A stretch of 64,000 bases of DNA from Sphingomonas echinoides ATCC 14820 (GCF_000241465.1 NZ_JH584235.1:2842529-2906528); one strand, 5' to 3'; positions 30,634-39,444 are shown, numbered from the stretch's first letter. Notes: generated by a model not told the origin, from the sequence alone. Numbers and translations are program-made.

Positions 30634-30651
30634 GATACTGACGGGTATATC
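30634..30651 (-). promoter_or_regulatory. Putative TetR operator, TonB receptor promoter
   Basis: GATACTGACGGGTATATC, 47 bp before the receptor start. ATAC/GTAT form perfect 4-bp arms around 6 nt. It shares 15 of 18 bases with the element at 26796. Confidence 0.62.
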
Positions 30652-30877
30652 TTTCTTTACATCGGTATTCAAGCGGATGTTGCGCTCGGTTTTTGGTGTC
30701 CCGGCAGCCTCTCGCAGCGTCGCCGCACCGCGTCATCCCGACGGACGGTCGCGAGCATAAGGTCGGAGGGAGGGCGACGGCGCTACGGCAGCAATGGTCG
30801 TGGTGGTGGCAGAGCCGCCGGGCCAGAGACGGGCCGTGCCGCGCTATTTAGCGCATCTCAGGCCGGTGTGGCGCGGT

Positions 30878-31252
30878 TCATTCGAGCGGGCCGAAGATGT
30901 CCGCCAGGCAATCGACCAGGGTGTCCGGGCTATACGGCTTCTGCAAAAAACAATGCGCACCGTTGTTCAGCGCGCGGGTGAGCAGGTCGTCGGTCGGATA
31001 AGCGGTCATCAAGATCAGCGGCACCGCAATGCCGCGCGTGCGAAGCGCGTCCTGAAACTCCAGGCCTGACATTTCGGGCATGTTGATGTCGGAGATGATG
31101 CAGCCGAACTGGTCAGGGTAGGCCGCGAGGCATTCGGGCGCAGAGGGAAATTGCGCGGCCTCCAGGCCGAGCGAACGGATCAGGCTAGCTGTCGCCGAGC
31201 GTACGAGGTCGTCATCCTCGACAATCGCCACCGTCCGCTGCTGCAAGGTCAT
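30878..31252 (-). CDS. Single-domain response regulator (receiver only)
   Basis: A 124-aa FixJ-type receiver with no output domain. The acidic pocket is EDDD (residues 12-15), the phospho-acceptor is Asp55 in CIISDINMPEMSGLE, then MTAYP (Thr/Ser switch) and KPYSPDTL. Such proteins act as phosphate sinks or pass phosphate to another partner. It follows the two-domain regulator gene after 80 nt on the same strand and may share its kinase. Confidence 0.9.
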   Translation of the reverse strand: MTLQQRTVAIVEDDDLVRSATASLIRSLGLEAAQFPSAPECLAAYPDQFGCIISDINMPEMSGLEFQDALRTRGIAVPLILMTAYPTDDLLTRALNNGAHCFLQKPYSPDTLVDCLADIFGPLE

Positions 31253-31332
31253 CGAAATTCCTGGTCATGGCCGACTTTGGCGACCGCTTCCCTGCTAGAG
31301 CGTTCGCGGGGCGCGCAAAACCATACACAAGT

Positions 31333-31992
31333 TTAGGATGGGACGCCGCGCCGCCCGATCGCCTCGGAAAGCCGTACCAGATCGGCGACCGTGCGCACGC
31401 CCATTTTGCGCATCATACTGCCGCGGTGCAGCTTCACGGTGATTTCGCTGAGGCCAAGGTCGGCGGCGATCTGCTTGTTCATCAGCCCGGCCACGACGCG
31501 TTCCATCACTTCGCGTTCGCGAGGTGTCAGCGAGGCCTGGCGCTGTGCGGCCGCGGCGATCGCATCTTCGTCCTCCAGCCGCTTTCGGTCGCGGTCGAGC
31601 GCGGTTTCGACGGCATCGATAATATCCTGGTCGCGAAACGGCTTTGCGAGAAAGTCGATCGCGCCCGCCTTCATGGCGCGCACGCTCATCGGAATGTCGC
31701 CATGCCCGGTGATGAAAACGATCGGCGCGCGGTCACCACGTTCCATCAGTTTCGCCTGGATTTCCAACCCGTTCATGCGCGGCAGGCGGACATCCATCAC
31801 CAGGCAGCTGGGCCCTTTTGGCAACGCGTGTTCGAACAGCGTCTGCGCTGAATCGAAGGTGAGCGTTCGCAGGCCGATCGAGCGAAACAGCGAATCCATC
31901 GCAGAGCGTACCAGTGCGTCATCATCGACGATGATGACCGTCGGTTCGCCGTGATGATCGCTGCCGTCTGTCTCCTGCGTCCGTCGTGTCAC
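31333..31992 (-). CDS. FixJ/NarL-type response regulator with LuxR HTH
   Basis: A 219-aa regulator. The receiver (about 17-130) has DDD at 23-25, phospho-Asp67 in LVMDVRLPRMNGLE, FITGHGDIPMSVRAMKAGAIDFLAKPF. The C-terminal LuxR-type HTH (about 150-210) reads [43 protein letters not shown]. It lies 78 nt after the DHp-only gene and precedes the receiver-only gene, a probable three-gene signalling unit without a complete kinase. Confidence 0.92.
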   Translation of the reverse strand: MTRRTQETDGSDHHGEPTVIIVDDDALVRSAMDSLFRSIGLRTLTFDSAQTLFEHALPKGPSCLVMDVRLPRMNGLEIQAKLMERGDRAPIVFITGHGDIPMSVRAMKAGAIDFLAKPFRDQDIIDAVETALDRDRKRLEDEDAIAAAAQRQASLTPREREVMERVVAGLMNKQIAADLGLSEITVKLHRGSMMRKMGVRTVADLVRLSEAIGRRGVPS

Positions 31993-32070
31993 CCGATCTC
32001 CCTTCCTTCCCGTCTCCCGACCATCGCCGCGATCGGGGTTTTGCGCTTTACCGCGTCTTGCCGGGCTGTC

Positions 32071-32313
32071 CTATGGCTGGGGCAGGTTTCGCAAGGTGCG
32101 GACCATGGCGGCGGCGTGTTCGGCGCATTTCTGGATATCGCGCAGGCTGCTCTCCACTTCCGCAAGATCGGGGTGATCGCGCTTGAGCCAGCGCAGCGCG
32201 GCACCGGCATTGGAGAGGATACTGGAAAGCGGCTGGTTGATCTCGTGTATGATCGAAGCGGCCTGGATTTCTCCTTTGCCGCCTTCGGTGCCGTTGGCAT
32301 CGCTTGGTGTCAT
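32071..32313 (-). CDS. DHp-only (HisKA) histidine kinase fragment protein
   Basis: An 80-aa protein that contains only the dimerisation/phospho-acceptor domain of a histidine kinase: IIHEINQPLSSILSNAGAA then LRWLKRDHPD and a second helix ending MVRTLRNL. The H-box His is intact (residue 24). There is no ATPase domain, and the frame stops (TAG) right after helix 2, 78 nt before the FixJ-type regulator. It resembles the DHp of the 1410-aa kinase at 41736 (HEIGQPLAAIVSHAGASIRWLKR). It is either a phosphotransfer protein or the remnant of a deleted kinase. Confidence 0.65.
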   Translation of the reverse strand: MTPSDANGTEGGKGEIQAASIIHEINQPLSSILSNAGAALRWLKRDHPDLAEVESSLRDIQKCAEHAAAMVRTLRNLPQP

Positions 32314-32838
32314 TCGATTTCACCAGTCCATTGCGGTTGGAGGGGAGCCGTGAAGCGGTAAGCGCGAAGAAAAATGCGTGGCCGCATACGACGTTACGAT
32401 ACCAGCGGCGGCGGACGATTATTGTCGAAATCGCACACAATAACCAAAGCTTGTCCCATATTGCGCCCAGCTTTGCTGAGCGGTGCGCGCGTGCCTGTTC
32501 GGATCGGTCGAATGTCCCCGTGGCGACGCAAAACGTCTTTTGCCGTCCCTGTAAGATCGCGCGCGCCGACATCGAAAAGCGCGGCGGTCCATATCAAGAC
32601 AGCATGACGTTCGCGGGGACGGATGCCCTTGCGCAGCGCGTTTGGCGCGGTTGGAAAATGCCGACCATGTTCCAAGCCCACCGAATATACGATTGTATGA
32701 TTACTGCGCCGAATACCGACCAATACACGGCGCTCATCCGAAACCTCAGGATGTGCCCCATGAATGCCATAGCAACCGGCCCGCTGTTGCGGCCCGTTAT
32801 GATAGCGCTGGTGTCCCCACGGACGGGAAGGGCGCGTG
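32314..32838. other. Non-coding divergent region, 525 bp
   Basis: Between the DHp-only gene (-) and the FAD monooxygenase gene (+). Long frames exist on both strands but have no family resemblance, no signal or domain pattern and no ribosome-binding site. AT-rich patches at 32400-32460 and 32680-32705 (ATACGATTGTATGATTAC) could hold promoters for the two directions. Confidence 0.5.
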
Positions 32839-33939
32839 ATGCGGATTGCGATTGTAGGAGGCTCGCTTGGCGGGCTCTTTGCGGCGGCGTTGCTGCAACA
32901 GGCCGGGCACACGGTCCATGTCTATGAGCGGTCGCGCGCGGGTCTCGCCGGGCGCGGTGCCGGGCTGGTGCCGCAGGAGGATGTCTTCGCGACCTTGCGT
33001 ATGCTCGGACTCAACCATTTGGCGAGTGTGGGCGTGGTCGCGCGGGAGCGGATTTTTCTCGACCTGGCCGGTCGCATCGTCGACCGCGCCGCCACGCCGC
33101 AACTGCACGTGTCGTGGGATCATCTCTACACCGGCCTGCGCGCGCTTGTTGGCGAGCAAAATTACAGCCTCGGGCGGCTGGTCCAGCGCGCGGGCCAGGA
33201 CGACGGCTTGGCCTGGATCGAGTTCGCCGACGGTGCGCGCGCGGAGGCGGATCTCGTGATCGGTGCCGACGGGATCGGGTCGGCGGTGCGGTCGGCCGTC
33301 ATCGGCGGCACGCAAAATGCGCGCTGTACCGGCTATGTCGCCTGGCGTGGGCTGATCCCGGAAAACGCCTTGTCGGCATCGGCGGCGAGCACCTTGCTCG
33401 ACCGCTTCGCCTTCTACACGGCGCAGCGGACGCAGGCGCTGGGCTATGTCGTGCCGGGGCCGCGCGGCGAGATCGATCAAGGCCATCGGCGGTACAATTG
33501 GGTGTGGTATCGACGCGAAGCGGATCTGAGCGCCACGCTGACGGACCGCGAGGGGCGGGTGCACCCCTTCTCCCTTGCGCCAAAGCAACTATCGAACGCG
33601 GCCAGGTCCACCTTGCGCCACGACGCCGAAACGCAATTGCCGCCGCAATTCAGGGATGCGCTGCACGCCGAGCCGGAGCCGTTTGTGCAAGCGATCTTCG
33701 ATTATGAAACCCCGCAGATGGTCCGTGGCCGCTTGGCGTTGGTTGGTGACAGTGCCTTCGTCGCGCGTCCGCACACCGCGATGGGGGTGGCCAAGGCGGC
33801 GGCGGATTCGCTGGCACTGGTCGAGGCACTGGCGCGCGCGCCCGTCGAACAGGCCTTGCTGCACTATCAACGCCAGCGGTTGCCGGTTGGGCGCGCGATC
33901 ACGCAATATGGTCGGCGACTGGGGGCCTTCATGGCCTGA
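32839..33939 (+). CDS. FAD-dependent aromatic-ring-type monooxygenase (2,6-dihydroxypyridine hydroxylase-like)
   Basis: A 366-aa group A flavin hydroxylase. It has the Rossmann GGSLGGLFAAALLQQAGH (8-25), the DG motif IGADGIGSAVR (near 148), and GRLALVGDSAFVARPHTAMGVAKAAADSLAL (near 297-327), whose RPHTAMG resembles 2,6-dihydroxypyridine 3-monooxygenases. These add a hydroxyl to an electron-rich ring using NADH. The ATG at 32839 has GGGAAGGG 7 nt upstream; a GTG directly before it is the alternative. It stands between two regulator loci with no pathway partners nearby. Confidence 0.88.
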   Translation: MRIAIVGGSLGGLFAAALLQQAGHTVHVYERSRAGLAGRGAGLVPQEDVFATLRMLGLNHLASVGVVARERIFLDLAGRIVDRAATPQLHVSWDHLYTGLRALVGEQNYSLGRLVQRAGQDDGLAWIEFADGARAEADLVIGADGIGSAVRSAVIGGTQNARCTGYVAWRGLIPENALSASAASTLLDRFAFYTAQRTQALGYVVPGPRGEIDQGHRRYNWVWYRREADLSATLTDREGRVHPFSLAPKQLSNAARSTLRHDAETQLPPQFRDALHAEPEPFVQAIFDYETPQMVRGRLALVGDSAFVARPHTAMGVAKAAADSLALVEALARAPVEQALLHYQRQRLPVGRAITQYGRRLGAFMA

Positions 33940-33982
33940 TCGGCCACGCGCGCCGGGCTTAGAGGGACGGGTGTTGGGACGC

Positions 33983-34651
33983 CTAGAACGGCACTGGCGC
34001 GGCGAAGCGGGCCGCGCTTTCTTCGCGCGCGCCGAGCACTTCCGCCATGCGCACCAGGTCGGCAAGCGATTGCGCGCGCATCTTGCGCATCATGTTTCCG
34101 CGGTGAATCTTGACGGTGATTTCACTGACACCAAGGCGCGCTGCCACCTGCTTGTTGAGCAGGCCGGCTGTCACCAGGCTCATCACCTCGCGCTCGCGCG
34201 GCGTCAGCGTCTCGTAAAGCGGGCGCGCCGTGTCACTTTTGCGCGTCTCGGCCCGGCGGACGGCGTTGAGGCGGACCGCCTCGGCGACTGCCGCGAGGAT
34301 CTTGTCATCGGCGCAGGGCTTGGTCAGGAAATCGACCGCGCCCGCTCTCATGCCCTGCACCGTCATCGGGATGTCGCCATATCCGGTCATCAGGATGACC
34401 GGAACCTTGGCATCGCGCTCGCGCAGCTCCCGTTGGAAGTCGAGACCGCTCGCTCCATTCAGACGGACATCCAGCAAGAGGCACGCCGCATCCTTTGCGC
34501 GGGGGCAGGCCAGATAGTCGGCGGGCGCGGTGAAGGTGCGCACCATGAACCCCGCCGCGCGCAACAGGTTGTCGATCGCGCTGCAAACGTCGCGATCGTC
34601 ATCGATCACGCAGATGAGGGCGGGGGGGCTTGCTGTTTCCGAAATGCTCAT
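33983..34651 (-). CDS. FixJ-type response regulator with LuxR HTH (second)
   Basis: A 222-aa regulator parallel to the one at 31333. The receiver has DDD at 17-19, phospho-Asp61 in [40 protein letters not shown]. The HTH reads [43 protein letters not shown]. It ends 43 nt from the convergent monooxygenase gene. No kinase gene is adjacent, so it is an orphan. Confidence 0.92.
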   Translation of the reverse strand: MSISETASPPALICVIDDDRDVCSAIDNLLRAAGFMVRTFTAPADYLACPRAKDAACLLLDVRLNGASGLDFQRELRERDAKVPVILMTGYGDIPMTVQGMRAGAVDFLTKPCADDKILAAVAEAVRLNAVRRAETRKSDTARPLYETLTPREREVMSLVTAGLLNKQVAARLGVSEITVKIHRGNMMRKMRAQSLADLVRMAEVLGAREESAARFAAPVPF

Positions 34652-35056
34652 CGCGTGTCTCCCGCTTGCTCGTCAACGGGCAGCCGCAGCCGCTCGACCG
34701 AGGGGAATATGCCATCCGTCGCTTGGGACGGGCTACCATCCAAGCGAGCAGCCGCCCTACACCAAGGTATGGTGGCGCGAACGACCATGTCGGGCACAGG
34801 GGCGTAGGCTGTGGTACCGCGCGCTTTTGCCGGGCGCGCGGAAAGGGAGCGGGCCGCAGACGCTGCAGAAATGCTTCTGCGACCCGAGACGATGTACAGC
34901 GCTTTCAAACGCTAAGTATCTTTAAACGAAAGTATAAATTTAACGGCTGCATCGAATTTCTAGATGAGACCCGAGGCCTGGTGCCTCCTGGGGCGATTTT
35001 GTCCTGGTCAGGAAACGGCGCCGGTGTGGCGCTGGTCGAATCGGAGGAGAATTCTA
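34652..35056. promoter_or_regulatory. Divergent promoter region, 405 bp
   Basis: Lies between the orphan FixJ-type regulator (-) and a secreted protein (+). It contains the partial element CTACACCAAGGTATGG (34757-34772) and an AT-rich patch at 34900-34942 (AAGTATCTTTAAACGAAAGT) with AAGTAT/AAGTAT direct repeats 19 bp apart, likely a promoter for the + gene. A + frame spanning 34630-35073 shows no protein-like pattern. Confidence 0.5.
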
Positions 35057-35503
35057 ATGAGCAACGGAAATAGCTATGCGCGCCCATTCGCCGCCCTGAC
35101 GGCGGTTGGTCTGTTGGTGGTGGGCCTGTCTGCGCCGGCAATGGCAGCTTCGACCAAGAGCATTCAGAAAACCGAAGACGCGTTGCTCGCCGCCGGTTTC
35201 GTCGATCGCCCGGCCAGCACGCCCGAGCGCGTCGCGATGATCGCCCAACTCCCCAAGAACAGATTCATCCGCCGGGTGAAGGGGCAGATGGTGCATTACG
35301 TCTATGCCGATACCAAGAATTGCAACTGCATCTATGTCGGCACCCAACAGGCTTACGGGGCGTATGTGAAGGCGATGCAGGCCCAGAAGCTGGCCGACAC
35401 GCAGCAGATGGCGGCGGAGGATTACGCGAATCCGGCCTGGAACTGGGGTGCCTGGGGCGGCTTCAACCGCGGCTGGGGCTTCGGGCGCTATCGCGGCTGG
35501 TAA
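35057..35503 (+). CDS. Small secreted protein, Trp/Gly-rich C-terminus
   Basis: A 148-aa protein with a Sec signal (residues 1-30, cut near AMAAS). A mid-region KGQMVHYVYADTKNCNCIYVGTQQAYGAY suggests a small fold with a CNC pair. The C-terminus NPAWNWGAWGGFNRGWGFGRYRGW is rich in Trp and Gly. The ATG at 35057 has GGAGGAGAA upstream. It is followed by a strong terminator, so it is monocistronic. Function unknown. Confidence 0.78.
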   Translation: MSNGNSYARPFAALTAVGLLVVGLSAPAMAASTKSIQKTEDALLAAGFVDRPASTPERVAMIAQLPKNRFIRRVKGQMVHYVYADTKNCNCIYVGTQQAYGAYVKAMQAQKLADTQQMAAEDYANPAWNWGAWGGFNRGWGFGRYRGW

Positions 35504-35511
35504 GGGCAAGC

Positions 35512-35559
35512 AGGCGCGCCGCTCGACTGGAGCATCCGATGCTTGCGGCGCGCCTTTTT
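35512..35559 (+). terminator. Strong intrinsic terminator
   Basis: An 11-bp perfect stem AGGCGCGCCGC (35512-35522) / GCGGCGCGCCT (35545-35555) followed by TTTT, 9 nt after the stop of the Trp/Gly-rich secreted protein. Confidence 0.85.
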
Positions 35560-35580
35560 GATTTTTGAAGGGGAGGGCCA

Positions 35581-36876
35581 ATGCCAGACACGGATCCAAG
35601 CGGCCTAGCCTTGCCAGGCCCGATGCCGCCGTTCGCCGCCCTCGGAACCCCCAATTTTCGACGGTTCGTCACGGGCCAGGGCATCAGCCTGGTCGGGTCG
35701 TGGACGGAAACCGTCGCACAGGCATTGCTCGTCCTGCAATTGACCAATTCGGCGGTCGCGGTGGGCCTCGCCACCGCCGCGCGGTATCTGCCGGTGCTGT
35801 TGCTGACGCCCTATGCCGGCCTGATCGTCGATCGCCACGACAAGCGCCGCATCCTGATCCTCACCGCCTGTTCGCTGGCGCTGTTGTCGGTGCTGCAGGG
35901 CGCTCTTGTCCTGTCGCATCACATGCAGATGTGGGTGGTGTTCGTCGTGGCGCTGGTCTTTGGCACGCTTTCGGCACTCGACAACCCTGCCCGCCAGGCT
36001 TTCATCCCCGAAATGGTCGGCAAGGGTCTGATCCGCAACGCCGTCACCATCAACAGCACGATGGTCAATGTCGGGCGGGCGCTTGGGCCGCTGGTCGCCG
36101 CCGGGCTGGTCAGCACGGTCGGCATCGGATGGTGCTTTCTCATCAACGCCATCAGCTTTGCAGCCGTGCTGCTCGCGCTCGCTACGATGGACACCCGCGC
36201 GCTGTTCCCGGTAAAACGCGTAGCGGTCGCGCGCGGTCAGGTGCTGCAGGGCCTGCGATATGCCGCGACCGTGCCCGAGATTATCGGGCCGATCGCGATG
36301 ATGGCGCTGATCGGCACTTTTACCTACGAGTTTGAGGTCAGCCTGCCGATCTTCGCGAAGATGGAGCTGAACCCCGCACCTGTGACCTATAGCTGGCTGC
36401 TCGGCGCGTTCGGCGCGGGGTCGGTGCTGGGTGGTTTCTATTGCATGGTCCGTCCGGCAACGGGCTTGCCCCGCCTGGTACGCGCCGCCGCGCTTTATGC
36501 GGCGGCGATGCTGGCGCTGTCTTTCGCGCCGTCCTTGCCGGTGGCGGTACCGGTGCTGATCGTGGTGGGCCTGGCCAGCATCACCTTCATCACGACCGGA
36601 AATTCCACGATCCAGCTTGCCGCCGCGCCCCAATATCGCGGTCGGGTGACGGGTTTGTGGTCGACCGCCTTTGTCGGATCCACGCCGATCGGCGCAACAA
36701 TAATCGGCTTTGTTGCGGAGGTCAGTCCGCGCTGGGCGATCGTGGTCGGCGCGCTGGCGTGCATCGTCGCGGCATGGGTCGGGTGGCATTTCCTGGGCCT
36801 GCACCCGGCCCCGAACGGCGATGCAGAGGATTCCGGGGCACCCCGCTCAATGCGATACGGAAAGCGCTGTGCATAA
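35581..36876 (+). CDS. MFS transporter (EntS-like exporter family)
   Basis: A 431-aa, about 12-TM permease of the major facilitator MFS_3 type. The N-terminal NFRRFVTGQGISLVGSWTETVAQALLVLQLTNSAVAVGL and the loop AGLIVDRHDKRR (motif A variant between TM2 and TM3) fit exporters of siderophores or drugs. SALDNPARQAFIPEMVG is another family signature. RBS GGGGAGGG precedes the ATG. A terminator separates it from the upstream gene; the HisKA_2 kinase follows after 80 nt. Confidence 0.88.
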   Translation: MPDTDPSGLALPGPMPPFAALGTPNFRRFVTGQGISLVGSWTETVAQALLVLQLTNSAVAVGLATAARYLPVLLLTPYAGLIVDRHDKRRILILTACSLALLSVLQGALVLSHHMQMWVVFVVALVFGTLSALDNPARQAFIPEMVGKGLIRNAVTINSTMVNVGRALGPLVAAGLVSTVGIGWCFLINAISFAAVLLALATMDTRALFPVKRVAVARGQVLQGLRYAATVPEIIGPIAMMALIGTFTYEFEVSLPIFAKMELNPAPVTYSWLLGAFGAGSVLGGFYCMVRPATGLPRLVRAAALYAAAMLALSFAPSLPVAVPVLIVVGLASITFITTGNSTIQLAAAPQYRGRVTGLWSTAFVGSTPIGATIIGFVAEVSPRWAIVVGALACIVAAWVGWHFLGLHPAPNGDAEDSGAPRSMRYGKRCA

Positions 36877-36886
36877 ACTTCCGTAT
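36855..36886. repeat. Inverted repeat spanning the MFS stop codon
   Basis: ATACGGAA (36855-36862) and TTCCGTAT (36879-36886) form a perfect 8-bp inverted repeat with a 16-nt spacer containing the transporter stop codon, 71 nt before the kinase start. There is no T run. It may be an operator for the kinase gene or a processing structure. Confidence 0.45.
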
Positions 36887-36956
36887 GATAGCATCTGCGG
36901 TGGTTCCAAGAGATCAGAGTGACACGTTTGCACCGGAGAATTGGAAGGAAAGTGCG

Positions 36957-37625
36957 ATGATCGCAACAGAAAGTCCGAAGCCGGGTTTCGCGCCCCAGAT
37001 CACAGTGTTGCCGCCGATGCCCGAACCGAGCGCGGTCGACGAGGTCAATCATCGCGTCGCCAACAGCCTGCAATTGCTTGCCGCCATGGTTTCGATCGAG
37101 GCGCGCGGGATCGTCGATCCGCTGGCGCTTGCCGCGCTGGACATGACGCAGCGCCGGATCGGCGCGATCGCGGGCGTTCACCGCCTGTTGTATCAAGTGC
37201 GCGATGCCCGCTCGGTCGACATGGCGGCCTATCTCGGCGAGTTGGCCGGCGATCTGGAGCAGAGCTGCGCCGATGCAGCCGGCGGACGGCATGTCCGCAT
37301 CGACGCGGAGGCGCTGCATCTGCCGGCGGACAACGCGACCGCAATCGGCATCATTGTGTCGGAACTGGTCGGAAACGCCTGTAAATATGCTTATGATCCG
37401 GGCCAATCCGGGGATATCCAGATCTCGCTACGGGCGATGCCGTTCGGCGGCTATCAGCTCGAAGTCTCGGATCGCGGTCGCGGTATGGCGGGCGGCGTCG
37501 CCCCGCAGGGCACCGGGCTTGGCACACGGCTGATCGCAATGATGGCGGACCGGCTGCGCGCGCGCTATGCGTGGCGCGACATGCGGCCGGGGACTTGCTT
37601 CACCTTGCTGGTCGATCGGTGCTGA
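36957..37625 (+). CDS. HisKA_2-type soluble sensor histidine kinase
   Basis: A 222-aa kinase with no visible sensor domain. The phospho-acceptor region is DEVNHRVANSLQLLAAMVSIEAR (His32), followed by the HATPase N-box IIVSELVGNACKYAY, the G1 box VSDRGRGMAGGV and GTGLGTRLIAMMADRLRAR. HWE/HisKA_2 kinases of alphaproteobacteria often drive stress responses. ATG 36957 has GGAAGGAAAG upstream; the frame extending into the MFS gene is a shadow. It could phosphorylate one of the orphan regulators nearby. Confidence 0.88.
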   Translation: MIATESPKPGFAPQITVLPPMPEPSAVDEVNHRVANSLQLLAAMVSIEARGIVDPLALAALDMTQRRIGAIAGVHRLLYQVRDARSVDMAAYLGELAGDLEQSCADAAGGRHVRIDAEALHLPADNATAIGIIVSELVGNACKYAYDPGQSGDIQISLRAMPFGGYQLEVSDRGRGMAGGVAPQGTGLGTRLIAMMADRLRARYAWRDMRPGTCFTLLVDRC

Positions 37626-37631
37626 CCGGCT

Positions 37632-37994
37632 TTATTGAAGCAATATCTGATCGATCTGTGCGCGGAATTGGGCGATCCGGGCGCGATCGGCGCTGGCATC
37701 ATGGTCCGGCCGTGCGACCGCCAGGGGGCAATCCGCCGCGATCAGCACGTTGGTCATGGCGTCGGGGCTGATGGCAGGGTCCATTCGCCGCATCTCCTTG
37801 ACCGCCTCTTCGACGACATTTTCACGGTTGCCGTCGCCCAGCCGTCCGGTCAATCCCGCGACATAACCGGCACCGCCGATGGAGGCCGGGGCGACCGCGG
37901 CTGCATCCGGGCACCCCACGACCGTAACGGGTTTGCTGGACGAGCAGCCGCCCAGGATGAGCGCAAGCGAGCCGAGGAAAATGCGTCCGTCCAT
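37632..37994 (-). CDS. Small lipoprotein
   Basis: A 120-aa protein with a lipoprotein signal: MDGRIFLGSLALILGGCSSS with Cys at residue 17. The mature part is mixed and has a helical C-terminus (DRARIAQFRAQIDQILLQ). It contains one internal cysteine pair (GCPDAAAV, DCPLAVA). Convergent with the histidine kinase, 6 nt apart. No domain recognised. Confidence 0.72.
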   Translation of the reverse strand: MDGRIFLGSLALILGGCSSSKPVTVVGCPDAAAVAPASIGGAGYVAGLTGRLGDGNRENVVEEAVKEMRRMDPAISPDAMTNVLIAADCPLAVARPDHDASADRARIAQFRAQIDQILLQ

Positions 37995-38436
37995 ATCGAT
38001 CTCCCGTGGAACACGATCGTCATGGCGGCGCACCCGGGGGGCAGGGGAGGTGCGCCGCCATCGCCGAGATCCCTTCCGCGATGGCGGACGGGCGGCACGT
38101 CTCGCAGGCACACCACGCGCATCATGGCGGGTGGCACTGCTCGAACATCCTCGAAATATGGGGGCGCTGGCGCGATCCAAGTCATACCAAGGTTTGTATG
38201 GCCGAGGCCTGCCGGTGGCGCGGTTTTCCTGCGGCTGCCCGCTCCGACGACCGCTCCAAACCGCGTCTCCAAACCATTGTATAATGTCGGGGGCGCGGCC
38301 CGAAACCTAGATAGGCAGTGCCGGTCATATTCGGGACCAGTGGTCACACACGATCAACCGCCGAATCCCTATGCCCTGGCACCGACCGGACGTTCCTTCG
38401 GGCAGCGTCTCCATTCCTTCCTCCCAAAAAGGGCAA
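37995..38436. promoter_or_regulatory. Divergent region with palindrome and TATAAT
   Basis: 442 bp between the lipoprotein (-) and the Tat hydrolase (+). The near-palindrome CATACCAAGGTTTGTATG (38183-38200) and a consensus -10 TATAAT at 38280-38285 are visible; there is no good -35 at 17 bp, which would suit activation from the palindrome. The -10 is about 150 nt ahead of the hydrolase ATG, implying a long leader. Confidence 0.5.
38183..38200. promoter_or_regulatory. Near-palindromic element CATAC-AA..TT-GTATG
   Basis: CATACCAAGGTTTGTATG: arms CATAC/GTATG are perfect and AA/TT pair inside. Related sequences are at 31322-31340 (upstream of the receiver-only gene) and 34757-34772 (upstream of an orphan FixJ-type gene). 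A LuxR-type regulator site is possible. Confidence 0.45.
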
Positions 38437-39417
38437 ATGCGGATGTCAAACCTCAAGCGTGAACCGTCCCGGCGCGCGGTTCTTGTCGGGACCGCCAGCG
38501 TCGCTGCCGCGACGTTGCTGCCCACAGCAACTTTTGCGCGCCCCCTTCCCCCCAAGCACACCGGAGATACCAAGATGGCCAGCGGATTCATCAAGACCAA
38601 GGACGGCACCGAGATCTTCTACAAGGATTGGGGTCCCAAGGACGCCCAGCCGATCGTGTTCCACCACGGCTGGCCGCTGTCGGCGGACGATTGGGACGCG
38701 CAGATGCTGTTCTTCCTCGCCAACGGGTATCGCACCGTGGCGCATGACCGCCGTGGTCATGGGCGTTCCACCCAGGTCGATACCGGCAACGATATGGATC
38801 ATTATGCCGCAGACGCTTCGGCCGTGGTGGAGCATCTGGACCTGCGCAATGCCGTCCACATCGGTCATTCGACCGGCGGGGGCGAAGTCGCCCGTTATGT
38901 CGCGCGGTACGGCCAGCCGCAGGGACGCGTGGCCAAGGCCGTGCTGGTCAGCTCGGTTCCGCCGTTGATGCTGAAGACGCCGAACAACCCCGGTGGCACG
39001 CCGCTATCGGTCTTTGACGGCTTTCGCGCCGCTCTCGCCGCCAATCGTGCGCAATTCTATCGCGATGTTGCCTCCGGCCCGTTTTACGGCTTCAACCGAC
39101 CCGACGCGAAGGTTTCGCAAGGGGTGATCGACAATTGGTGGCGCCAGGGCATGATGGGCGGCGCGATCGCCCAATATGAGGGCATCAAGGCCTTTTCGGA
39201 AACCGACCAGACCGATGACCTGAAGGCAATGGCGGTGCCAACCCTGATCCTGCAGGGCGATGACGATCAGATCGTGCCGTATAAGGACGCGTCGATGCTG
39301 CAGGTCAAGCTCGTGCAGAACGGCACGCTCAAGATCTACAAGGGGTATCCGCATGGGATGCTGACCACCCATGCCGACGTCATCAACCCGGATCTGCTCG
39401 CGTTCGTGAAGGGCTGA
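38437..39417 (+). CDS. Tat-exported alpha/beta hydrolase (non-haem chloroperoxidase/arylesterase family)
   Basis: A 326-aa hydrolase. The N-terminus has a twin-arginine signal ([21 protein letters not shown]). The fold keeps the oxyanion region [12 protein letters not shown], nucleophile Ser145 in IGHSTGGGE, Asp in [10 protein letters not shown] and His in YPHGMLTTH. This matches non-haem chloroperoxidases (perhydrolase/esterase). Start MRMSN at 38437 or MSN at 38443; longer starts would place residues before the signal. A clean terminator follows. Confidence 0.9.
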   Translation: MRMSNLKREPSRRAVLVGTASVAAATLLPTATFARPLPPKHTGDTKMASGFIKTKDGTEIFYKDWGPKDAQPIVFHHGWPLSADDWDAQMLFFLANGYRTVAHDRRGHGRSTQVDTGNDMDHYAADASAVVEHLDLRNAVHIGHSTGGGEVARYVARYGQPQGRVAKAVLVSSVPPLMLKTPNNPGGTPLSVFDGFRAALAANRAQFYRDVASGPFYGFNRPDAKVSQGVIDNWWRQGMMGGAIAQYEGIKAFSETDQTDDLKAMAVPTLILQGDDDQIVPYKDASMLQVKLVQNGTLKIYKGYPHGMLTTHADVINPDLLAFVKG

Positions 39418-39444
39418 GCCCCGGATCCGCACGACGACAAAAAG

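Noticed and set aside
32304-32927. 207-aa + frame and 172-aa - frame between the DHp gene and the monooxygenase
   Set aside because: No ribosome-binding site, no domain pattern, and the + frame overlaps the start of the real monooxygenase out of frame.
34630-35073. 147-aa + frame ahead of the secreted protein
   Set aside because: Low-complexity Arg/Gly translation overlapping promoter-like AT-rich DNA.
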